NCBI RefSeq assembly: GCF_905220565.1
Contig: NC_059405.1
Location: 13,532,081-13,596,080 of the forward strand
Direction of reading: 5' to 3'
DNA from: Melitaea cinxia
Lineage: Eukaryota; Arthropoda; Insecta; Lepidoptera; Nymphalidae
Length of the DNA: 64,000 nucleotides
Shown here: in pieces, positions 35,239 to 47,145 of the stretch
How positions within the stretch are numbered: position 1 is the first letter of the stretch
How the letters are laid out: every line of letters begins with the position of its first letter
Translations under genes and position numbers: made by a program
Notes under the pieces: model-generated
What the model was told of the DNA's origin: nothing
Databases searched by the model: none
Seen by the model: only the letters and a program-made list of their open reading frames with translations

Positions 35239-36154
35239 TTACTTACTCAGTACCTTATAAGAAATATTTAGATAAATGAGAACTTAATTTTTATTTTAAA
35301 TCTAAATTTATTTTTTCAATTTTATTTTTATCGATATCTACATGCGATCTTTAATTTTCAGTAGATTTATTAAAACTATGCTAATTGGACACAATAAATT
35401 AACATACAGTTATGTTGTATGTTTGAGACATTGACCCAGGACACATACCGTGACACCAGGTTCTCACGACTGTCTATACATTTGTATTATGTAGTTAATT
35501 AATTTAATAACGGGTTTTTAATAAATTTTACTTAATATTTATTCAAACTTGAAAAATATATTCTTATCTCGCGATCTGTCAAACGCGTGGAGTTTAATTA
35601 ATGGTGACGTTTTCAGTAAATTTCTGTTCGATTTTCTTGTCACTTTTTTACTTTATTAACCTTTAACAAAGTATTAGAAAATTTAAGAAAAGAGATAAAT
35701 AAATGAAATCTGTTACTGATATAACCGATCAGGTTATAGCTTTGACTAAGGTAAATAGTTATTGTAAATGATAAACGGAGAACTACAGAAGTGACACGTA
35801 GTAAAATCTGACGAGGATCCGAATTAACATTAATAAGTATAGATGACAGGATTGACGGATGTTTGCAATCCTTTCGCCTTAGAACTTCTGAATCGCGTTA
35901 TTGTTATACACGTGGGTCTTTTGATTCTTAAATTCTCATAGGATTAAACACAGATGTACCTATATTAGTTACAAACTAATTAAAATATATTCTGTCATTA
36001 AAATGGTTAACAGTTCAATAGTACAAAGTCGTGTAGAGCATAATTTAGTGAATAAAAGATAATCTTGTAATATTTTTAATGTGTATTGTTTTTATATCGT
36101 TACGGTTTTAATTGTTAGTTACATTCTCTATTTCAAGCACATAAAAATTTAATG

Positions 36155-36185
<31 letters not shown>

Positions 36186-36620
36186 TTTTTTTGTTGTCTT
36201 TGCGCATAAACTAAGTTAACTTAATCCAAGTTTTCTCAAAAGGAATTCAGTTAGGGCCAATATATTTGGTATTATCTTTGTACATATGTACGCTATACTG
36301 ATATTAAAGTGCAGGAAAGCCTATTTTACCGTGGGAATGAATAGATTAGTCAATTTCTCTCAAGAATGTTGTTGTATCTTCGTAATGATGGTATCCGTGT
36401 TGCCAATAATGTAATACGTTATTGGAGTTAAAGTTGAGGGTACATATGCACTTTCCATACAATTTTAAGGTTAGTTACAAAACTTATAACTTATGGCGAA
36501 TTAAATAAATGTACTAAATGAATTTTCAATAATTCAAAACAAATACTTGAAATTAACTGAAACTGTAATTAAATTAATTGAAGAGCTGTGACTATATTTT
36601 GATTATGATGATATGATTAT
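35239..36620. other. AT-rich stretch with a (CA)n tract
   Basis: An uninterrupted (CA)n microsatellite lies at about 36153-36183. Nothing else was recognised. Confidence 0.5.
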
Positions 36621-36895
36621 TTGCTGTGTGGTTACGGCAGTAAAGAATATAGCCACCCCCTCTTTTCCTGTAGGTATCGTAAGAGGCGACTAAGGGATAA
36701 CACAGTTTCACTACCACCTTGGAACGTAAAAAGCCGACTGATGGCGGGATAACAATCCAACTAACGTAACGTAAGGTTGCCGGTGTAGGCTGGATGAGGA
36801 TTGCGGAAAACCGGGATGTCTGGCACGAACTTGGGGAAGGCCTATGTCCAGCAGTAGATTGTAATAGACTGAACTGAACTAAACTGATTTAAAAT
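36621..36895 (+). mobile_element. family-B SINE-like repeat fused to an RTE C-terminus
   Basis: The first half (tgtgtggttacggcagtaaa, gccaccccctcttttcctgt, ctgatggcgggataacaat) is family B. From about 36774 the plus strand encodes KVAGVGWMRIAENRDVWHEL then GEAYVQQ and a stop, the C-terminus of an RTE-like reverse transcriptase. This shows that the family-B tail derives from such a LINE. Confidence 0.65.
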
Positions 36896-37359
36896 ACGTG
36901 TCTTTCTTATAAAACAAGTAATATTTTTTAAATCACCGTTGAGTCTAAGATTTATATAGGTATTATAAGATTAATATTTTTAGTCACTAAAGTCGTCACC
37001 GCTAATAAGTAAATCTACTTATTTCGGCGCAAAGTTCTGGATGTGTAATCTTGAAATATAGTTATGATTTGGATAACAGTAAAACGGCAGCCATCATTAG
37101 AGGAACATTTGTGCTTACCTTGCGGTGCAATCAATAAACCAACTTAATATTTTGAATGAAGCGTTATAAATTACTTTGTAATAGAAAAGGAAATTTAAAA
37201 GTTTCGTGTTATTTTTGTACATAAAGAATTAAAAAAATATCTTTATCTTATGTGTGTAACACGCGCTTCCCATGTTCGCTGGTAATTTGCACATTGAAAC
37301 AATAAGACAATTAAAGCATATATGCAAGTTTCGAAACTTAAAGTTAAACAAAACAAAAT

Positions 37360-37492
37360 AGCCTTTAGCTTTCATCAGTAATTTGGCTGTCCAACACAAA
37401 AATAATTTTTCAATTTGAACCAGTAAATCCTGAGATTAACACGCTTAAACAAACAAACAAACTTTTAAACTTTATGATATTAGTACAGATTG
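37360..37492 (-). mobile_element. Helitron-like 5' end
   Basis: The segment ends aaacaaacaaacttttaaac then tttatgatattagtacaga. On the minus strand it starts tctgtactaatatcataaag, matching the Helitron 5' end at 24267. The 3' terminus was not located. Confidence 0.45.
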
Positions 37493-39404
37493 AAAACCTG
37501 AATGAGTTATAGGGAGAGTGTGAACTAATAGTAATAATTGAAAATTATTAATTTGTTTATCAAATTTTTACAGAAACATAAATGACTAGTAAGATTAAAT
37601 TTAATCTTAACTAGGTAAAAACTTGTCGTCATAAACCGGGAAGTATTTAAAGATTTATATAGAAATTACAGTGTATTAGTTGAATATATCTTCCAATACA
37701 TGAAATGACTGAAGAGCGTGTAATTAAACGAAGTTATTCATGATTCCTTAGAGGTTACGTGGACTGGATTTTATCTGATGCGTTTAAATGCTATGGATTT
37801 ATGTGTTGGTATTAGGATAAAAGTAATTTCTATGCTTTTTTTTTGGTCGTACCAATTCCGAAACCTTTGTGGGCTCAAGCACAACACTGCTGAAAATCAT
37901 GACATGATCAAATACATAGTTTACGATTCCATAAAGGACATACAGACAACATTAATTTATATATATATATATATCATATATATATATATATAGATATATA
38001 TGAGATACATAGTTGATATTTATCCATTTATTTACTTTAATATCATTTTAGGATTTTTTATTGGTATTACAAATAAGTTAATTTGAAAGTTGAATTTTCA
38101 TTGTTAATGCTTGTATAAATAAAAGTCACACTCGGCGATTCTCAACGAGATTATCCCTCGTTCCGGTCTGGTAAAACAAAAACAACAAAACAAATATATG
38201 TTTTACGATTTTGTTAAAAGAATTAAAAAAAAATATATGTATTATAAAATAACAATATCCTGTTATTGTTCTAAAAGTAGCATATGTTTTATTCTGAACT
38301 TTATGTTATTTGTATATTTAAGGTACATCCTAATGAATACAGAAGGTTTAAAAAAGTAACAAACTATCAATCTATCCTTTACATTGTATCTTAAGATTAT
38401 TTCAATAAGTTAGTAGAATATTATTAAAAATTACAGGATATTGAACGAAAAGTAAATACACAATATGCCATCGTTTTGTACCAAATACAAATTTAGCTAA
38501 TAATTTTAATTATTAAACTTAATCTATAGTGATTGCTGTTATATAGCCTGTTGTCGAAGTAAAACCGTAACCGTTTCGACGTTATCTCGATTAATTATTC
38601 TGAATTATCTTTATACGTCGGATGTTTATCGGCCTAATTTCCCGTTACCATATATAGCACAATACTGTGTTTAGCCTCTAATTAATTATACCTTATTTAA
38701 TAAGCTGATTAAGTAAAATAATAAGTAATTTTAAGTAATTGTGTATCACGACTAAGGCCTACATTTATATATTGAACGTTAACTATCCTTCTCTTAGAAA
38801 TAGACCTATGGGATATTACAGGATCGAGAAAGTTAAAATGTTTGTTTATTTTGTTTTTATTTTACAGTCTTTTATTGTATTTACGTTTAGGATTATAATA
38901 ATAATTTTTTTTAACTGAATATCCTTTTCATTTCCTTACCACAAACATGATTCTAATCACAAAAACATTTAAAGGGAACGACTTCGAGTTATTTATTCCT
39001 AAGTGTAACAATTTCTTTTAAATTTTTTCTAGTATTTTATGGTCCTTTTATTCGCGTATTTATAATTAAAACGACCGTTACGTTAACTTATTGCGGTTAT
39101 AATTTAAAAGGTTTCATGTAGATAAATTAAAAATAATGGTTTTCCGCTGTTAAAATTATTTATACACAGAATTACACAAAGAAAAGCATTGCTTTTGTCT
39201 TAGGTTATTCATCCAACTATTATAGATAAGCTTTTATAAGCTAATAAAATAACCATCAAGGTTTTAATAATGTTTATTCTACTCCTATAGGGCGGTGAAT
39301 GTTTCAAAGCGCAAAAATAGAAAAAAATGTGTATATTGCAGTTATCAAATTAGCTTTTACTCCATATTTAATACATATAATTATTTATTCTTAAAACTAG
39401 TTTT
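37493..39404. other. AT-rich stretch with an (AT)n tract
   Basis: An AT/ATAT palindromic tract lies at about 37956-37999. No gene or shared repeat was seen. Confidence 0.45.
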
Positions 39405-39702
39405 TTAATTTTGCAGAAATTTGCTTATCATTGCATTTGGTGAGTGTATAAACACATATGGAAATAATTTAATACAATAAATAATAATTAAATATTTACA
39501 ACATAACACACACGGTCGGTCGTCTGTTGCTAAAGTAAGCAAATTAATGCTTGTGTAAGAACCGACTGGTATAGCTACATATTTTTTTTTCGATAAACAT
39601 ACATAGAAATAATACATATATTAATAAATGTATATATTACACCCAGACTCGTGGTGGGAATCGAACCCAGAACCCCCGGTGCAGTAAGCGCTAACGGGCT
39701 AG
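39405..39702 (-). mobile_element. tRNA-derived SINE (family G)
   Basis: On the minus strand the head (tagcccgttagcgcttactg) has an A box, a B box in gggttcgattcccacc and the junction cgagtctgggtgtaatata. The tail carries gaccgaccgtgtgtg-like sequence, as at 44.1 kb and 61.9 kb. TSDs were not established. Confidence 0.7.
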
Positions 39703-39973
39703 TATAAAAAGCCATTATTTAATATCAAATCATAATGTAAAATAATAAATAGTACTACACGTAAAATAGCTTATCGCTCAAAATAACCAATAGACGATTA
39801 ACCTAAACGCTACGCTTTTTTATAAAAGAAAAGAATTCCTTGAAGCTTTAATGTAGTTACTCTGTTTTAGACTTGCAATAAATTAACATACGGACGTATC
39901 TTAAAACGAATCTGATAATTTATGCAATTATATAATAAACAAGCGAATATGGTTCAGTAGATGGAATAAATGA

Positions 39974-40190
39974 TGACGCCGCGTTGGCGCAACGGTTACA
40001 GCCATGGATTGTACCTGTTGCGCTGGCGGTTGCGGGTTCGATCCCCTCACATGACAAACGTTTGTATTGGCCATACAGGTGTTTGCCGTGGTCAGCGTGG
40101 TGGATTAAGCTCTGATCCTTCTCCTACATAGGGAAAGAGGCGTTATGTAGGCGCCCAGTAGTGGGATATTACAGGCTGAAGCGTAAAAAA
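39974..40190 (+). mobile_element. composite tRNA-headed SINE with family-H tail
   Basis: The tRNA-like head (gcgttggcgcaacggttaca, B box ggttcgatccc) is joined to a short body and to the tail gtggattaagctctgatcct ... agtgggatattacaggctga, the LINE-derived family-H end. It shows the complete order of that SINE. Confidence 0.7.
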
Positions 40191-40213
40191 GATGGAATAA
40201 ATGGAACATATCG

Positions 40214-40345
40214 GTACAACAGGGTCAAATTTTGGCTAACATAGCTTTGGGAGTTCGTGACGAGCTTATGAGCTCTTGGCTGAGCAATTGGCTATTATGT
40301 TAGCAAGTTCGATTTCGGGTCGTGATAATCTTTGTATTGGTCATA
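40214..40345 (+). mobile_element. decayed family-C SINE head
   Basis: A weak B box (gttcgatttcgggtcgtg) is followed by atctttgtattggtcatata, resembling the head-to-body junction of family C. Confidence 0.35.
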
Positions 40346-42600
40346 TAGTTATTACTCTCGTTACCGATTTTTGTTCTAATGGAATGGGTTTTAGACTTTT
40401 TTATTTATTTTTGCCATAGTGAATTTGTCTTTAAGGCAAAAATAATACACGACCGTAAACTTAGACTAAATGTTATAAGCAAAATATGTAACACTCAATA
40501 TCTAAGTACTGTCTAAATCAATGTACCGTTCATACAAATTGACGTTAATGCAGTCTGTTCACGCAGATGTAATAACTTTGTTACTTGATTACGCATTGCA
40601 ACCCAGGTCACGGGTTAAAGCCTAGGGTTAAATGTCTCATTAATAATGTTTTCGTTTGACGGGATATTTCTTTGGATAATATAGTGTTATGTTAACTGGG
40701 AAGTTAGTTATTATGATGTGGACGATTTCGCTTGTTTTGATTAATTTGAAGTTCTGTTTGACTAATTAATTGGGGGTGATTATATATTACAGGTAAATTA
40801 GCGTGTATCATATCGGTAGTATAAATATAATATGTTTACTTAAACTTAATGAAGTTTTAACACCCGTATTGATTCAATATATTAGAGCTTGGTATAATTA
40901 TAATAGTATATTCTTTTATCAAGTTGACATTTAAACGATATTTTTTATCAATGTTAACGTGTGGACTGTTAAAAAACGATATGAGAGTTGAAATATACTT
41001 TGTTGGGTTGAGTTTTTACACCTGTCAAGTTAATTTACTGTAACAGTCATTGCTTGATTCTATTATTTACAATGTAATGTACAATGGGATAAAACTTTTC
41101 ATTAAATTGGCTTTCAAATGCAAAAACAATAAAAAAATAATTAAATTATATGTTTAAATAAACAAACTCATAGTTATAGTTTTATTAAATTAATATCAAT
41201 TTATCATTTCGCTCATTCACTATAAAATGACGGCAATTATACAGAACCATTCCGAGGCCAGTTTGCGAATTATTGTATACAGTCTTTTATTATAGCTTAG
41301 TAAACGGGTAACATTTTTAATGTCAGTGGAGCAGCCTCGCCTTTTTATTTATAACATTTTGATAAAATAATGTCGAGTTTTCACTAGTAAAAATAATTAG
41401 TATTTAACAAAATTTAATTAGATCTCGCTTCCTAAACTAATTGGTTTTGTGCAAGTAGTTGCTGGTACCGTAATCAACCTACTGTACTGACTGAATCTAT
41501 CAAATTATATTATCTGTCAAAGTACAACAATTTATCAATCAATAATAATTTTACCAATAACAATACATAAAAAATCTAAACTATTATTGAAGATTTTTTA
41601 TTTAAAAACTACTGTTCTAAATTATTGTGTTACAATACTATTATTAACAAAAAAAAAAAGTTAAAATAACTTTTACAACACGACATAAGAAATAAACAGA
41701 GACTATAAACATTGGTGAAATCTTCGAACAAAAGACAGTAATTGAAATAATGACACGTACGACCACGACGTACCTAATGTGCCCATTACTAACTCAAAAC
41801 TTATACATAAAGTGTTAAAATAATTATATAAGTTTTTAAACTTTTAAGATCACTATGAAAACTTTTTGACTTACCGCCATTGTTATTTTGAAATTCCCTA
41901 AATGTCGGTGACAGATGCGCAGTTATCGGTGATTCAAACAAAAATAATAGTAATATAAAAAAAGTGTTATGTACGCACGTAAGAAGTTATACTTTATTGG
42001 TTAGGTAACTTCACATTGCTAACTTCTTCTTCGTTGACTAGCTAACTTAAGGGTGTCAGTTTTTTGGAGACAATGTGCGTGCGCATTGTAAAAATTTACT
42101 CTCAAAATTTTTACCCAATGCGTCAAAAGAGTATTATTATAATAAATATGTTTGACACATTCACCTGTTTCTAAGGCAGACAAAATAATGTCCACGATGT
42201 AGGTAACAACATATACTCACAGTTATCTGTTCATTAGGCAACAAAATATAATGTCTATGATAAAGATAGAAGTCGCCTGATATTAACTTGATCAAAATAC
42301 GATCAATATTTTTTTTTAAAAGTTGAATGCCGACAAACTAACGCTAAAACTTTTCGACCAGTGAAAGAGCGAGCACGTTTCAGAAATAATTTGACAAACT
42401 TTGAATTAAGCATTCTGTCTAAAACTTTGATATCTAGAAATTCAAGTTTCTGAACCAACTTATCTCCACCATTATGGACACCAGTGTCTTCAAAGTTTTG
42501 GAAATGACAAATTATTCATAATTATTGAATTTTATCACAATAAAAAAAAAAACTAACTTTTAATAATATTATACATTAATATGTTTTATATTATAATACG
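40346..42600. other. AT-rich stretch, nothing recognised
   Basis: No exon-like composition was seen. Motifs around 41950-42060 (tgtacgcacgtaagaagtta) loosely recall sequence beside the MITE at 32.05 kb. Confidence 0.4.
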
Positions 42601-42610
42601 TAATTTTTTT

Positions 42611-43366
42611 AACCGACTTCCAAAAAAGGAGGAGGTTCTCAATTCGACTGTATTTTTTTTTTTTTTATGTATGTTACATCAGAACTTTTGACTGGGTGGA
42701 GCGATTTCGACAAATTTTCTTTTAATCGAAAGGTGGTGTGTGCCAATTGGTCCCATTTAAATTTATTTGAGATCTAACAACTACTTTTCGAGCTATATCT
42801 AATAATGCGTTTTTACTTGACGCTTTTTTCGTCGACCTACGTTGTATTATACCGTATAACTTTCTACTGGATGTACCGATTTTGATAATTCTTTTTTTGT
42901 TGGAAAGGAGATATCCCAAGTTTAGTACCATGATAAGGAAACCAGGATCTGATGATGGGATCCCAGAGAAATTGATGGAAATTCTTTAAAATCCACAATA
43001 ACTTTTTACTGGGTGTACCGATTTTGATAATTCTTTTTTTGTTGGAAAAGGGATATCCCTAGTTTGGTACCATGATAAGGAAACCAGGATCTGATGATAG
43101 AATTCCAGAAAATTCGAGGGAACTTCTTGAAAATCCGCAATAACTTTTTACTGGGTGTACCGATTTTAATAATTTTTAATTTAATCGAAAGCTGATGTTT
43201 GTCATGTGGTCACATATAAATTTTATCGAGATCTGATAACTACTTTTTGAGTAATCTTTGATAACGCGCAGTTACTTGACTATTTTTTCGTCGATCTACG
43301 TTGTACTACTCGTCGATGTAATTGAAGTCGGTTTTTTTTTCGTTTGCGAGCAAACACAATTATTTG
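42611..43366 (+). mobile_element. family-D element with two 142-bp internal units
   Basis: The 5' end AACCGACTTC (42611-42620) is matched by inverse GAAGTCGGTT at 43324-43333. A hairpin GTTTGC-ga-GCAAAC (43342-43355) and acaattat follow. Internally, units at 42857-42998 and 42999-43140 are both exactly 142 bp, and a third partial unit starts at 43141. Subterminal inverted repeats, internal tandem units and a 3' terminal hairpin are the layout of DINE-1/HINE elements mobilised by Helentrons (inference). Ordinary TIR MITEs would not carry the hairpin outside the repeat. Non-coding. Confidence 0.65.
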
Positions 43367-43492
43367 ATAAAAAGTATAATTGCAGATGAAAGTAATATTA
43401 AAAAATATATATAATATTGACAACATATATCTATTTTAGTAAAATAATTTATGCTTAAAAGAAAACATCCACGCTATTATTTTATATCTTAA

Positions 43493-43752
43493 CTAGCTGA
43501 CCCGGCGAACTTCGTATCGCCTAACAGTGACTTTTAAGTATTATCACAAATCTTTTGTATGGGAGTATAGAAAAGTGTTGTTTTTAGACTTTTTCAGGAA
43601 ATTTTAAATTTTTTTTTTTTAAATTTTTCTCTCCGTAAGAACCATCCTCGTACTTCAAGGAATATTTAAAAAAAGAATTAGCGAAATCGGTCCAACTGTT
43701 CTCGAGTTTTGCGCTTAGCAACACATTCTGCGACTCATTTTTATATTATAGA
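43493..43752 (-). mobile_element. short non-autonomous Helitron (family E)
   Basis: The minus strand starts tctataatataaaaatgagt, contains gttgctaagcgcaaaactcg and ends gaagttcgccgggtcagctag followed by T at 43493. Both ends fit Helitron rules (TC...CTAG, insertion next to T). It is about 260 bp with no coding capacity. Confidence 0.6.
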
Positions 43753-43914
43753 TTTACTTTTACTAAAAAAGTTGAAAAATTATTATAATATTAATAGAGG
43801 TAAATGAACAAGTTACTAAATGAGTGAGTATTGTGAAATTCGAACACAAAGGTGGTAACTTTGAAGGACCTACGGTTCGAAGAATATTGTCAAAGATAAA
43901 ACTAATGACTAAAC

Positions 43915-44160
43915 TTTGACTAGCCCGTTGACGCAGTTTCTGCTCCCAGGGTTGTGGGGTCGATCCCCACCCCTAGTCAGGGTGTAATATATGTGTCTAT
44001 TTATATATGTATTATTTATATGTATGCTTATCGAAAAAAAAAATGTAGCTATATCAGTCGGCTGTTACCTATAACACAAGCATTAAGTTGCTTACTTTAG
44101 GAACAGACGACCGTGTGTGTATGTTGTAAATATTTATTTATTATTATTTATTTATGTTCT
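43915..44160 (+). mobile_element. tRNA-derived SINE (family G)
   Basis: The head tgactagcccgttgacgcag has an internal deletion, then a B box in ggggtcgatccccacc and the junction ctagtcagggtgtaatata. The tail includes caagcattaagttgcttact and acagacgaccgtgtgtgtat and ends in (TTTA/TTAT)n. Confidence 0.7.
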
Positions 44161-44559
44161 TGTAAATGTTTTTCATATTATGGTGTTCGTCTGTATTTAA
44201 ATTTAGAAAGGTAACTTAAATATAATTTTCTGGATAAAATTCTTGTGTTAAAATTTGAAGATGATAATTTGAGAATGAAATGATCACTAAATAGACATTT
44301 TTCATCTCTGAAATTATTTTATGTAAAACAATAAAATCAAATATAGACAAATCTGTGTGTTTTATGGAGTTTGAATGTTGTACCGAACCTTTTTTGTTAT
44401 GTTTTATAATTGAACTTTTACCTAATAAGAGCCCAGTGAGTATTTTATTCATATTTAAGGGACCAGAAATTATAAAGAGCGACAACACGTGTTGCGTCCA
44501 TAACACGGCCAATTTCTCGCTCCTCTCAAATTACAACAATGTTAGGTAAATAACCTCCG

Positions 44560-44800
44560 CCTCCTTACCTTTATGATAAATTGCAATGGGCGAGTGATAG
44601 GCATACTCATAACACTAGAGGATCGGCGTTCATGCTCATCACATGCGCACACAGAACAGCAGCATTTCGAGGTAGTTTCAGGTACATGGCAACAAAGTGT
44701 TGGAATAATTTACCTCCGCCATTACGATCTCTTGAAACGGTTAACAATTTCAAAATTAAATTTAAAAAACACTTGTTGGATATGCAAATACATTGCTAAT
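44560..44800 (+). pseudogene. C-terminal fragment of a non-LTR LINE ORF2
   Basis: A 72-codon frame (44581-44799) reads HTHNTRGSAFML, RGSFRYMATKCWNNLPPPLR and FKIKFKKHLL. This is the recognisable extreme C-terminus of CR1/Jockey-type ORF2 proteins (HNTR box, WN-LP box, basic end). It is not from the 11-15 kb element. Only the 3' end was integrated, as expected for 5' truncation during target-primed reverse transcription. Confidence 0.75.
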
Positions 44801-44871
44801 TTTTATTGGCTTTAAAATATTGGTTACAGGAATACTAACTAATTTAAAAAGTATTTACATGCCATACGTTT

Positions 44872-44909
44872 TTTACACCATAATTATTAATTATTGATTA
44901 TGGTGTAAA
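44872..44909. repeat. 13-bp inverted repeat (hairpin)
   Basis: TTTACACCATAAT (44872-44884) and ATTATGGTGTAAA (44897-44909) are perfect inverse copies with a 12-nt A/T loop. It lies between the LINE C-terminal fragment and the GT microsatellite, and may be a LINE 3' UTR structure. Confidence 0.75.
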
Positions 44910-44911
44910 GA

Positions 44912-45155
44912 TAGGTGTGTATGTATGAATGTATGCATGTGTGTGTATGTGTGTGTATGTATATGTGTATGTATGTATATGTGTATGTATGTGTGTATGT
45001 ATGTGTATGTGTATGTGTATGTATATGAATGTATCTATGTGTATGTATATATATGCATGTATATGTATGTATATGTATGTGTATGTATATGTGTATGTAT
45101 GTGTATGTGTATGTGTGTATGTGTATGTGTGTATTTGTGCATATATTTATATACT

Positions 45156-45195
<40 letters not shown>
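44912..45195. repeat. long (GTGTAT/GTAT/GT)n microsatellite
   Basis: About 280 bp of mixed GTAT and GT units end in an uninterrupted (GT)n of about 17 units. All three frames are open across it, giving Cys/Val/Tyr/Met-rich translations without coding meaning. Confidence 0.95.
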
Positions 45196-45197
<2 letters not shown>

Positions 45198-45749
45198 AGC
45201 AACGAGCAAGGGCTCACTACAAATCAATTGATTTTAATTGAATTGAAATCAATTTTGTGTTTCGAGTCTTATAATATGTACAAATATTCATATTAAATCT
45301 TATGTTTTTTTTTCTATATAAGGTTAAAGATCACTTATTTCTCACAAAAACACTTACATGAGAAATTACAAGAACTAAATTAAACAAAAATGAATGGGTA
45401 GGGTACATCGCAATACAATATATAAGCAATTCATAGTGGAGACAAGAAATTGACAATATGTAAGGTAGTATTAAAATATATATACATAAGTTAACAGAAA
45501 TATGCGCAACTGGAATTGTCATTGTTAAAGGAGTTACTTTATGTGTTATTATATAACAAAATTAATACACCAATCCATTTCTCTATATTTATTCATCCTT
45601 TTTTTTTTTCATTCATTAAAGTGAAGACGTATTAATTGTTTTGCTTTATCATATGTATATAATTTTAGTATCTTATTATATGTGTACCAATATTCAAAAT
45701 TTATTTTTATTATAGTTTATTAATATATTTTATATAAGAACTGCTTTCC

Positions 45750-46175
45750 GCCTATCTCTTTAAGGGTGACGCTGAAAATCGGCGTTGGAGTCTTGATTCT
45801 CCAACAAATGCCGAGCGTCATCCGTTTCAGTGCTCCCATCAGTGCATCGCTATACAGGTTGCCGCTTTCTTTCTTTTTTTTATATTTTGCTTATTTTTCA
45901 TTTTTTTTTTTTGGTATTTTTTTAATTATTATTGTTGATTTTATGTGGGTAGTTACCTATTATTATTGTTTTTAATTTCATTGTCTTTTATTTCGGTTGT
46001 ATATTGTGTTCATTGTTTCCTATTTAGCTATTTGTCATAATATCTATATAGTTAGTTATATTGTAATAGAATTGTCATGTTGTGATTTCTATATATATTT
46101 TTTTTTTGTCTTTACTGTATATCGATGTATCTGTGTGAGTATGAATAAATGTTTATTATTATTATTAAATATTAA
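45750..46175 (+). mobile_element. possible LINE 3' UTR with tail
   Basis: A GC-richer start contains a hairpin (gttggag...ctccaac, about 45785-45808), then cagtgctcccatcagtgcat and a T-rich body. It ends gaataaatgtttattattat, which includes AATAAA and a (TTA)n tail. This could be the 3' end of the LINE whose C-terminus is at 44.6 kb, or an independent copy. Confidence 0.4.
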
Positions 46176-46945
46176 AACTATAACTATTGCAAGTACAATA
46201 CCTTATACCTATTTTTACTTTGAATCGTGTCAAGCTACCATTATTATCGCTTATACCGCATCTAAATAGGTATTCTGATAAAATATAATTATATTGTTTG
46301 GGTATTTAATAAATATTTCAGCTGCTAACTTAAAATGCATTTTAACATAAGTGGATGTGAACTAAAACTTGTCTCGCAATCCGCAACATCACGTATCCTG
46401 ACCACTGAGGCATTTCAACCAAACTCTTCGGAGTTATTATGTTATTAAATTTAAAAAAAGTAACAACAGCATTTTTTATCACGTGTAATAATTTGCGGAA
46501 GCAATTTGTACTTTAGATAATGTTCATATGTATTACTATACAACATAATATTCGCTATTAATGACATCATAGTGTTGTTGACCTATGAAAGGTCAAACCG
46601 TCTAGCAAAAAAACGCGTGATGTCAACACAACACAACCGATTACATTCGGAAATGGTTAAAGTAACGGTCTCATTCATCTGGTTACGGGACTTAGCGCAT
46701 TCGGTGGCACTCGATAATATTACATGCTACCTATTTAATGATCATATAGAGAAGATATATGATTTTTTAAGATATTGGACCTATTTTAAAAATTAAATCA
46801 TCAGGAGAATGTTACGTAATTAGGTATCATCGAGTGACTTAGGATATATTATTTTAACGGAGAAAACAGAACCGTCAAAGATGCAGGTAAAGCTGTGAAC
46901 GGAAAGCTAGTACATGATATTTTGATTTCAATATATATATATTTT
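46176..46945. other. AT-rich stretch, nothing recognised
   Basis: No supported gene. A 74-residue frame at 46572-46796 has no recognisable features. Confidence 0.4.
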
Positions 46946-47145
46946 AAGTGAAAACTTCTTTTGGTGCACTGCACACACATTTATTCGTAGGTAGTAAGTT
47001 AGGCTGATTCGTCACGCTATGAGGTGAAAAGCTCGATCGGGTGAACTCGGGACCGCCGAGTCTACCCGAGCGAGAAAGATACAGTCAGCTGCTCTTCGCT
47101 TCTTATGTCACTGTGTTTAGTATATTCACAATGAAGTTTTCACTT
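46946..47145. mobile_element. MITE with 13-bp inverted ends
   Basis: AAGTGAAAACTTC (46946-46958) is inverted at 47133-47145. The 200-bp unit has a GC-rich centre (tcgggaccgccgagtctacc, itself able to form a small hairpin). The arms resemble those at 31965-32050. Confidence 0.55.

Noticed and set aside
39974..40060. Possible functional tRNA gene
   Set aside because: The head has A and B boxes but the arms do not form a complete cloverleaf, and it continues into a SINE body and LINE-derived tail.
42857..43200. Possible CRISPR-like or satellite array
   Set aside because: The repeated 142-bp units are internal to a transposable element, with no short repeat/spacer pattern, and CRISPR is not expected in an animal genome.
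44573..44815. 80-residue frame shifted against the LINE fragment
   Set aside because: The +1 frame (44581-44799) carries the LINE C-terminal motifs; this one does not.
44925..45296. Three overlapping open frames of Cys/Val/Tyr/Met repeats
   Set aside because: They are translations of the GT/GTAT microsatellite, open in all three frames.
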